A stretch of DNA of 8,231 bases from contig JANOYC010000166.1 in the NCBI GenBank assembly GCA_031428675.1, forward strand, positions 1-8,231. The letters run 5' to 3'. Below are positions 1 through 4,885 of the stretch, in pieces (positions within the stretch are counted from its first letter, which is position 1; every line of letters begins with the position of its first letter). The notes under the pieces are model-generated. The model was not told the DNA's origin. It ran no database searches and worked only from the letters and a program-made list of their open reading frames with translations. Origin of the DNA: JANOYC01 sp031428675 (GTDB taxonomy: Bacteria > Actinomycetota > Actinomycetes > Actinomycetales > Microbacteriaceae). The position numbers and the translations under genes were made by a program.

Positions 1-598
1 AGGACGCACGATCATCCTCGTCACGCACTCGCTCGGTCAGGTTCAGGAGCTGTGCGATCGCGCCGTTCTCCTGAACCGAGGCACGGTCGAGTTCGACGGA
101 AACCCGAACGAAGCCGTGGCGCGTTTTCGCAACGTGCTGGAAGACCGGCGCCTCGCGGACGTTCCTGCCGACAAGATAGAGGTGCGCGAGGGCAAGGTCG
201 TTAGTGCGGTCGCATTCGCGGTGGGAGGCCAGGTCGGAGATCATGTCGCGCCGGGAAGCGATCTGCGCATTCGCATCGACCTGTCCCACGAATCTGTAAT
301 GACTGATTGGGTTTGCGCGATTGAGATCGGCAGCCCGCTCGGCCAGATTGTGTACGCCACGACGACGAAGCGCATGGGAGTTCCATTAACTCCTCTTTCG
401 GGAAGGCGAACCGTCGAATTCACGCTCCGCGACGTACGGTTCGGCACCGGGAAGTACTTCGTGAATGTGTCCTTGATGGACACTCTGGGTCGACACCTTC
501 ACGACTTCCCCCAGGCGTGCTCCTTCGACGTGCCCGACTACCCGTTCGCCGTCGGACTCGCACATGCGAAGCCGGAGTTTGCTGAGCTGGACAACTAG
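1..598 (+). CDS. wzt: Wzt-type polysaccharide ABC exporter ATPase, 3' part
   Basis: This is the C-terminal part of an ATPase that would power export of lipid-linked polysaccharide across the membrane with a Wzm-type permease; the 5' end lies outside the window. The frame is open from base 2 and gives 198 residues before the TAG at 596-598. The fragment begins inside the nucleotide-binding domain: GRTIILVTHS contains the H-loop histidine (residue 9), followed by QVQELCDRAVLLNRGTVEFDG, the usual end of this ABC subfamily. From about residue 52 to the end comes a roughly 145-residue beta-rich region, starting IEVREGKVVSAVAF, which fits the Wzt C-terminal carbohydrate-binding domain that selects the glycan in the E. 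coli O9a system. The internal GTG at 116 is not a start, since the ABC domain reads straight through it. The next gene starts one base after the stop, so the two are probably cotranscribed. The symbol names the family; the exported glycan is unknown. Confidence 0.88.
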   Translation, partial: GRTIILVTHSLGQVQELCDRAVLLNRGTVEFDGNPNEAVARFRNVLEDRRLADVPADKIEVREGKVVSAVAFAVGGQVGDHVAPGSDLRIRIDLSHESVMTDWVCAIEIGSPLGQIVYATTTKRMGVPLTPLSGRRTVEFTLRDVRFGTGKYFVNVSLMDTLGRHLHDFPQACSFDVPDYPFAVGLAHAKPEFAELDN

Positions 599-599
599 G

Positions 600-1454
600 G
601 TGACCCCTCCGCAACGCGTTGGCGTAGTCACGGTGACTTTCAACACCGGTGACACGCTGGAGAGCTTTTTGTCGTCGGTGACCGAGGCCTCGGTCGCTCC
701 AGTGGACGTCGTGGTCGTCGACAACGCATCTTCCGATGTCGCGGTCGCTCGCCAGATCGCTGAATCGCATGGTGCTCGGTTCGTCGCGCTCGACGGCAAT
801 GTGGGATACGGGGCCGGTGTCGGAAGCGGTTTCGACGCTCTGGCCGCCGATTGCGATTTCGTTCTCATATCGAATCCGGACGTGACGCTCCAACCAGGAG
901 CAATCGACGAGTTACTCAGGGCCGCCCTTGAACATCCTGATGCCGGAGCGTTTGGACCGCTCATCCTGACCGCCGAGGGCGACATTTACCCATCGGCACG
1001 AAAGCTCCCGTCGCTCCGAACGGGCGTCGGCCATGCGATGTTCGGCCGAGTATGGCCGTCGAACCCTTGGACTCGGTCTTATCGCGCAGAGAGCACGGTG
1101 ATTGAAGCGCGAGACGCAGGATGGCTCTCGGGCGCATGCCTATTAGTGCGCACCGACGCGTTCGCCGCAGTCGGCGGCTTCGACAAGGGCTACTTCATGT
1201 ACTTCGAGGACGTTGACCTTGGCGCCCGCTTGACCGAAGCGGGGTGGAAGAATCGATACGTCCCCACGTCAATCGTGACGCACACAGGCGCGCATTCGAC
1301 GTCCCAGCATTCGCACCGGATGGACCGTGTGCACCACGCGAGTGCCTACCGGTACTTATCCCGAAAGTACTCCGCGTGGTACCTGGGGCCGCTACGGTTC
1401 GCGTTGCGCGTCGGCCTACGAACGCGTTCAACCTGGACGACTCGCAAGCGCTGA
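600..1454 (+). CDS. wbbL: WbbL-type rhamnosyltransferase (GT2 family)
   Basis: Predicted cytoplasmic-face GT-A enzyme that transfers L-rhamnose from dTDP-rhamnose to polyprenyl-diphospho-GlcNAc, the linker step of cell wall galactan synthesis in mycobacteria. From the GTG at 600 it is 284 residues, close to the usual WbbL length. Visible motifs are the nucleotide-sugar site VGVVTVTFNTGD (7-18), VVVVDNASSD (37-46), NVGYGAGV (67-74), the DXD-equivalent SNPDV (91-95), and GWLSGACLLVR with GGFDKGYFMYFEDVDLGARL (174-211), where E203-D204 is the usual acidic pair. The stretch GDIYPSARKLPSLR with PSNPWTRSYR (127-162) closely resembles remembered M. tuberculosis WbbL. GTG 600 is preferred because homologues have only a few residues before the first strand. 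An in-frame ATG at 564 would overlap the transporter gene by 35 bp and add 12 residues; neither has a strong ribosome site. The gene follows the exporter ATPase with a 1-bp gap, and rfbA at the far end of the window would help supply its donor. Confidence 0.85.
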   Translation: MTPPQRVGVVTVTFNTGDTLESFLSSVTEASVAPVDVVVVDNASSDVAVARQIAESHGARFVALDGNVGYGAGVGSGFDALAADCDFVLISNPDVTLQPGAIDELLRAALEHPDAGAFGPLILTAEGDIYPSARKLPSLRTGVGHAMFGRVWPSNPWTRSYRAESTVIEARDAGWLSGACLLVRTDAFAAVGGFDKGYFMYFEDVDLGARLTEAGWKNRYVPTSIVTHTGAHSTSQHSHRMDRVHHASAYRYLSRKYSAWYLGPLRFALRVGLRTRSTWTTRKR

Positions 1455-1490
1455 CCTCGATTGTTGGTACTTGGAGATGCGGTCAAGCGC

Positions 1491-1832
1491 TCACTTCGGT
1501 GCTCCGGGCAGGCTCGCGCACGGAACAAGGTCCCCATCTTGGTCCAGACGCGCGATGTCTCCGTAATAGGGGTAATAAGTATCGAACCATCTCTTCGCCT
1601 CGGCGTAGGTGCCAAAATCTGAACAATTCTTGCTGTCGCCCGGGTTCGCCGGGCGCGACGGCGACGACGCATCGCAGTCAACGCGGATTGATTTCGCGTG
1701 GACTATCTCTTGCTTAAGCCGCACGAGCAAAGTCGCGGTTGTATCCTCGGCGGGCGCACCTACTTGAATGCTCATGGTCGAGCCAGCCCCAACCACAAGC
1801 GTTGTCGGCGGATACTTCCTCGGTGCTGGCAT
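1491..1832 (-). CDS. Small Excalibur-domain protein
   Basis: A 113-residue protein with a clear C-terminal Excalibur-like domain (PF05901 type, a short motif found in extracellular bacterial proteins and thought to bind calcium). The signature is KNCSDFGTYAEAKRWFDTYYPYYGDIARLDQDGDLVPCASLPG at about 68-110, given here only to show C70, D97, D99, D101 and C105, which fit a DxDxD loop closed by a Cys pair. The Glu that normally follows the second Cys is Ala here. The N-terminal 65 residues match nothing I recognise. No signal peptide or membrane segment is visible, which is odd for a domain normally found outside the cell. Three ATGs lie close together (1841, 1838, 1832); only 1832 has good spacing (9 nt) from the GGAAGG at 1842-1847. 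A stop at 1854-1856 lies just upstream in frame. The gene converges on wbbL with a 36-bp gap. It could be a functional small protein or the remnant of a longer secreted one. Confidence 0.7.
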   Translation of the reverse strand: MPAPRKYPPTTLVVGAGSTMSIQVGAPAEDTTATLLVRLKQEIVHAKSIRVDCDASSPSRPANPGDSKNCSDFGTYAEAKRWFDTYYPYYGDIARLDQDGDLVPCASLPGAPK

Positions 1833-1841
1833 GGTCATCAT

Positions 1842-1847
1842 CCTTCC
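1842..1847 (-). promoter_or_regulatory. Ribosome binding site deciding the Excalibur ORF start
   Basis: GGAAGG on the minus strand lies directly against the first ATG and 9 nt before the third. This favours the third ATG (1832) as the true start and supports this short ORF being, or having been, translated. Confidence 0.5.
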
Positions 1848-1853
1848 GGGGAT

Positions 1854-2066
1854 TCAGACCCTCCACGAGACCCGGGGCGATTCAATCGTCGCGACGAGCC
1901 AAGTTCGCACGAAGGCGAGTCCCAGGGCGACCAGCAGAAGGCCGAGGCCGATGAATCCGAGCTGCAGCGTCGCACCCACGCAGGCGTTCAGGGCGGGGTC
2001 GGGCTCACGGTCGACGGCATCGCGCACCACGAGGAAGGGGTAGCGGTCGTCGCCCCAGGCGCCGAA
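1854..2066 (-). pseudogene. 3' remnant of a single-pass membrane protein gene
   Basis: A minus-strand frame of 70 codons runs from just after a TGA at 2067-2069 to a TGA at 1854-1856, with no plausible start codon and ribosome site. Its product opens FGAWGDDRYPFLVVRD and continues through a hydrophobic stretch (about residues 33-53, including GFIGLGLLLVALGLAFV), then the basic end RTWLVATIESPRVSWRV. The residue pattern looks like real protein, with a charged N-terminal part, one transmembrane helix and a basic tail. A one-base shift near 2060-2066 would join it to an upstream open frame reading ASDLNAPRVIRRLG, so the break may be a frameshift or a truncation. The Excalibur ORF starts 21 nt after its stop on the same strand, so both may come from one old operon. 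I do not recognise the family. The missing 5' part coincides with the leader of the opposite-strand CWBR2 gene, consistent with insertion or replacement of the original upstream DNA. Confidence 0.5.
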
Positions 2067-2110
2067 TCACTCGGGGCGCGTTGAGATCACTTGCAGGTGA
2101 GCTCGCGACC

Positions 2111-2142
2111 GCGAATTCGACGCCCCCGAACAGGGGGTTCGC
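2111..2142 (+). other. GC-rich stem-loop in the CWBR2 leader
   Basis: CCCCC (2123-2127) pairs perfectly with GGGGG (2133-2137) around the loop GAACA. Outside it, GCGAA (2111-2115) can pair with TTCGC (2138-2142), leaving a one-sided bulge. A competing hairpin, CGAAC (2127-2131) with GTTCG (2137-2141), overlaps the first, so the two folds exclude each other. No T-tract follows, so it is not an ordinary intrinsic terminator. Confidence 0.4.
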
Positions 2143-2173
2143 TTTGTGGTCATCTGCGTGGTCGACTACATGA

Positions 2174-2197
2174 GAGTCCCTCTTCTTGTGAGGACTC
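2174..2197 (+). other. Second stem-loop in the CWBR2 leader
   Basis: GAGTC-c-CTC (2174-2182, one bulged C) pairs with GAGGACTC (2190-2197) around the 7-nt loop TTCTTGT. It lies about 50 bp before the start codon and leaves the ribosome site free. No T-tract follows. Confidence 0.35.
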
Positions 2198-2234
2198 CCT
2201 GCCGTGCGTGCCAACGAACGCCGCCTCGGCTGAC

Positions 2235-2241
2235 GGAGAGG
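2235..2241 (+). promoter_or_regulatory. Ribosome binding site of the first CWBR2 gene
   Basis: GGAGAGG lies 8 nt before the ATG at 2250. This sets the start, discards the upstream TTG/GTG frame extension, and places a normal signal peptide at the N-terminus. Confidence 0.7.
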
Positions 2242-2249
2242 AATCAGAG

Positions 2250-3803
2250 ATGCCGGGACGGTTTGCGCTTTCCGATGGAGTGCGACGAGTTGTGGAGCAA
2301 CCCCGAACTGGATCGCGCGCACTTCGCGCGGGAATTGCAGGCGCAGCCGCAGCTGCCGTCGTCTTTTCGATGTTCGCGGGGGTTCCCGCCTCGGCGTACG
2401 AGAACGGTGTGGTGGTCGAACGCATAGCTGGTGCCGATCGGTATGCCACCGCGGTCGCCATCTCTCAGCGTTTCGTTGCGCCGGTCGATACGGTCTACGT
2501 CGCAACTGGGCAGAATTTTCCGGATGCGCTGAGCGCGGCGCCTGCGGCTGCGGCAGCGGGCGGACCCCTGCTGCTGACGCCGACCGCGACGTTGCCGCAG
2601 GTGGTGAAGGCTGAGATTCAGCGACTTCAGCCGAGGCTGATCGTCGTTGCCGGAGGAGCCGGGGCCGTCAGCGCCGATGTGTACACCCAGCTGTCCGGCC
2701 TGGCCACTGAGATCCGTCGAGACGCTGGTGCGAATCGATACGAGACCTCTCGCGTAATTTCCGAACGCGCGTTTCCGGTCGGCTCTGCGGTGAGGCCATT
2801 CCTTGCGACAGGTGCCAACTTCCCCGACGCGCTGAGTGCGTCTGCCGCCGCGGGGTCGACATCAGACCCGGTGATCCTCGTTCACGGCAGTGCGAGCACG
2901 CTCGATGCTGCGACCGTCTCCTTGCTGGATGAGTACGTCATCGAGGGTGTCGTCATCGTCGGTGGCCCGGCGGTCGTGTCTCCGGGGATCGAGAGTTCGG
3001 CGCGGACCAAGTTCGGCACCGGCAACGTAGAACGGATTTCCGGTGCAGATCGATACACAACCTCCAGCGCGATCCTCTCTCGGTTCTCGCCTACGGCATC
3101 ATCAGTTTTTGTTGCGGTGGGGACGAATTTCGCTGACGCCCTAGCGGGCGCAACTCTGGCAGGCGCAACATCTACGCCGCTTGTCGTCAGCCGAGGGGAC
3201 TGTGTCCCGGCGACCACGCTGGATGCCATTTCCACCGCGGGCGTCTCGACGGTCACTCTTCTCGGCGGGGTCGGTGCCCTTGGCCGGGCAGTTGCTGCGG
3301 GAACAGAGTGCTTCGATGTGGCGCCAGTGCGTGGAGATGGCGATCGGATTGTGGGCACCGGGATCAAGCCCGGAACCTACTACACCAGCGGCGGGGAATC
3401 GTGTTACTGGGAACGAGTGAGCTCCTTCGACGGAAGCTTCGATTCCATCATCGCCAACGACTTCGGAGACGGGCCGCGCATCGTGACCATAGACCCGACG
3501 GACTACGGCTTCTCGTCAGAGCGCTGCGGCACGTGGGATGCCGTTCAGAAGGCTCCTGCGCTGTCGGCTCCTCGCGGCGACGGAATCAGCGCCGTGACTC
3601 TGCAGTTCGATCCCGGCACATATCGCGCGACTAACCCGAACGGCAATTGCTACTGGGCTACTCTCAGCGGTTTCAGCGGGGAGTTCGACGACCTGCTCGC
3701 CAATGATTTCGTGTCCGCTCCCGGCCCCGTTGTCGTTGACATTGGACCTCAGGTCGAGGGATTCGAGTCAGCAAGATGCGGCATCTGGACCCGGATCGGA
3801 TGA
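2250..3803 (+). CDS. Secreted protein: three CWBR2 repeats plus tandem Cys-rich domain
   Basis: A 517-residue predicted exported wall-binding protein. The signal peptide has an Arg-containing n-region, the hydrophobic core AGIAGAAAAAVVFSMFAGV and a cleavage site after ASA (about residue 49). Three CWBR2 units follow at about 56-150, 157-255 and 259-354, shown by RIAGADRYATA, GANRYETSR and RISGADRYTTS, each with a FPDALSA/FADALAG-type motif and a GG turn. Triple CWBR2 modules are known to attach proteins non-covalently to anionic wall polymers. The third repeat has Cys at 318 and 354. The C-terminal half holds two related units (about 362-430 and 442-515) with the shared pattern PGTY..CYW....F.G.FD...ANDF...V.I....GF.S.RCG.W; their Cys pairs are 385/426 and 467/510. 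I have seen this pattern in actinobacterial lipoproteins but cannot name its function. The start is fixed by GGAGAGG and the signal peptide. The stop is directly followed by another CWBR2 frame. Confidence 0.88.
   Translation: MPGRFALSDGVRRVVEQPRTGSRALRAGIAGAAAAAVVFSMFAGVPASAYENGVVVERIAGADRYATAVAISQRFVAPVDTVYVATGQNFPDALSAAPAAAAAGGPLLLTPTATLPQVVKAEIQRLQPRLIVVAGGAGAVSADVYTQLSGLATEIRRDAGANRYETSRVISERAFPVGSAVRPFLATGANFPDALSASAAAGSTSDPVILVHGSASTLDAATVSLLDEYVIEGVVIVGGPAVVSPGIESSARTKFGTGNVERISGADRYTTSSAILSRFSPTASSVFVAVGTNFADALAGATLAGATSTPLVVSRGDCVPATTLDAISTAGVSTVTLLGGVGALGRAVAAGTECFDVAPVRGDGDRIVGTGIKPGTYYTSGGESCYWERVSSFDGSFDSIIANDFGDGPRIVTIDPTDYGFSSERCGTWDAVQKAPALSAPRGDGISAVTLQFDPGTYRATNPNGNCYWATLSGFSGEFDDLLANDFVSAPGPVVVDIGPQVEGFESARCGIWTRIG
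2520..2539 (+). repeat. 20-bp identical block, inverted partner of 5673-5692
   Basis: The 20 bases here encode the conserved PDALSAA core of the first CWBR2 repeat. The minus strand of 5673-5692, in the first repeat of the third CWBR2 gene, is identical and in the same codon phase. Confidence 0.6.
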
Positions 3804-4766
3804 TCAAAGCCTGACCTGCCAGGTCTGGTCGTCGGCCACCTCACGATCACCGGCCCGGTCACCACGAACCGGATCGCGGGAGCAGACCGCTTCGCGACCG
3901 CCGCCGCGGTCGCTGCGGAATACGCCACCGCTGACACCGTCTACCTCGCCTACGGACGCAACTACCCCGACGCTCTCAGCGCAGCACCCGCCGCCGCGAG
4001 AAAGAACGCCCCGCTACTGCTGGTCGAGAAAGACACCATCCCCGACCCCATCGCCACCCAACTGACCCGACTGCACCCCAGCACAATCGTCGTCATCGGG
4101 GGCACCAACGCGATCTCCCCCGCCGTGATCAGTAGTCTGCACACCCTGCTGCCCACCGCAACGATCACCCGGCAAGCCGGCGCGGACCGCTACGCCACCT
4201 CACGGCTCGTCACCTCGGGCGCGTTCACGAGCACCAGCAAAGCATTCATCGCGACCGGCACGAACTTCCCCGACGCCCTCGCCGCCGCCGCGACCGCGGG
4301 GAAGCTCGGCGCCCCCGTCATCCTCGTCAACGGCACCGCGAGCGCCCTCGACAGCGCAACCCTGGCCCTGCTGACCAGCCTCGGCATCACCGACCTCTAC
4401 CTCGCCGGCGGCACCGGCGTCATCTCCCCCGGCATCGAAACATCCCTCAAAACCCGATACGGGGCCACCCACGTGACCCGACTCTCCGGCGCCGACCGCT
4501 ACGCCACCTCCGTCGCGATCAACAAATTCGGATTCGGCACCACCGGCACCCCCACCGTGTTCCTCGCCACCGGCACCGGCTACGCCGACGCCCTCGCCGG
4601 CGCCGCCCTCGCCGGAAAAACCGGAACAGCCCTCTTCGTCACCCCCGGCACCTGCGTCCCCACCGACACCCTCACCACCATCCGCGACCTCGGCGCCACC
4701 ACCATCCGCCTCCTCGGCGGAACCAACGCCCTCACCACCCACATCACCACCCTCAGCCCCTGCTAG
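3804..4766 (+). pseudogene. Start-less triple CWBR2 module, in frame behind a TGA
   Basis: The frame of the preceding gene stays open for 320 codons after its TGA, up to the TAG at 4764-4766. It encodes a full set of three CWBR2 repeats: TNRIAGADRFATAAAV (from about residue 21), RQAGADRYATSR (second repeat) and RLSGADRYATSVAI (third), ending with the same CVP...C pattern as the other two CWBR2 proteins here. No ATG, GTG or TTG occurs in frame until the GTG at 4125, which lies late in the first repeat, and there is no signal peptide. An ATG overlaps the stop (3800-3802, ATGA) but its frame closes after four codons; a one-base indel near 3809 would connect it. Codon use is strikingly C-ending (ACC, GCC, CTC, GGC dominate) compared with the gene before it. 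Likely a 5'-truncated paralogue joined here by deletion or recombination. Alternatives are stop readthrough to an 838-residue protein or a sequencing error. The repeats themselves look intact. Confidence 0.7.
3810..3828 (+). terminator. Possible hairpin just after the first CWBR2 stop
   Basis: CCTGACCT (3810-3817) pairs with AGGTCTGG (3821-3828) with one T-T mismatch around the loop GCC. It begins 7 nt after the TGA, but no T-tract follows, and it lies inside the open downstream frame. It may be a leftover of the first gene's own terminator or chance. Confidence 0.25.
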
Positions 4767-4885
4767 AGCACGACCGCACCCGCGTCAGGTAAGTGCTACC
4801 GCTTCCGGCGCTCACGCAGGAAACTGCGCATCGGCCTCACCGCTCGAAGTGGACGACACGGAAGCGCTGAACTCATCAAGGATCG
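4767..4885. other. Convergent intergenic spacer
   Basis: The 119 bp between the two converging CWBR2 frames contain no ORF. CGCTTCCG (4800-4807) and CGGAAGCG (4859-4866) form an inverted pair 51 nt apart, and CCG-CTTC-CGG (4799-4808) is a tiny hairpin. Neither is convincing as a two-way terminator. Confidence 0.3.

Larger units (their letters stand above)
2067..2249 (+). promoter_or_regulatory. Leader region of the first CWBR2 gene
   Basis: No convincing gene lies here on the plus strand; an in-frame TTG at 2091 only extends the CWBR2 frame upstream of its signal peptide with an arginine-rich, non-signal-like sequence. The region must carry the promoter unless transcription reads in from wbbL. 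The best pair I can see is TTGTGG (2144-2149), a 17-nt spacer and TACATG (2167-2172), which is a poor match to sigma-70 consensus. Two stem-loops in the leader are listed separately. Confidence 0.35.

Noticed and set aside
1244..1717. Plus-strand frame running from wbbL into the spacer
   Set aside because: It is a shifted frame of wbbL followed by the antisense of the Excalibur ORF, and no motif is visible.
2005..2505. Minus-strand 166-residue frame across the CWBR2 5' end
   Set aside because: Arg/Pro-rich antisense of the CWBR2 gene for most of its length. Only its last part may relate to the membrane remnant by frameshift.
3703..4065. Plus-strand 120-residue frame spanning the two CWBR2 modules
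   Set aside because: Ser/Pro/Arg-rich, out of frame with clear CWBR2 coding on both sides of the stop, and no ribosome site.
4200..4742. Minus-strand 180-residue frame, extremely Gly/Ala/Glu-rich
   Set aside because: It is the antisense of the C-ending codons of the CWBR2 module; composition is an artefact and it has no domain pattern.
4800..4866. CGCTTCCG / CGGAAGCG inverted pair as a bidirectional terminator
   Set aside because: Arms are 8 bp and 51 nt apart with no T-tract; chance is likely at this GC content.
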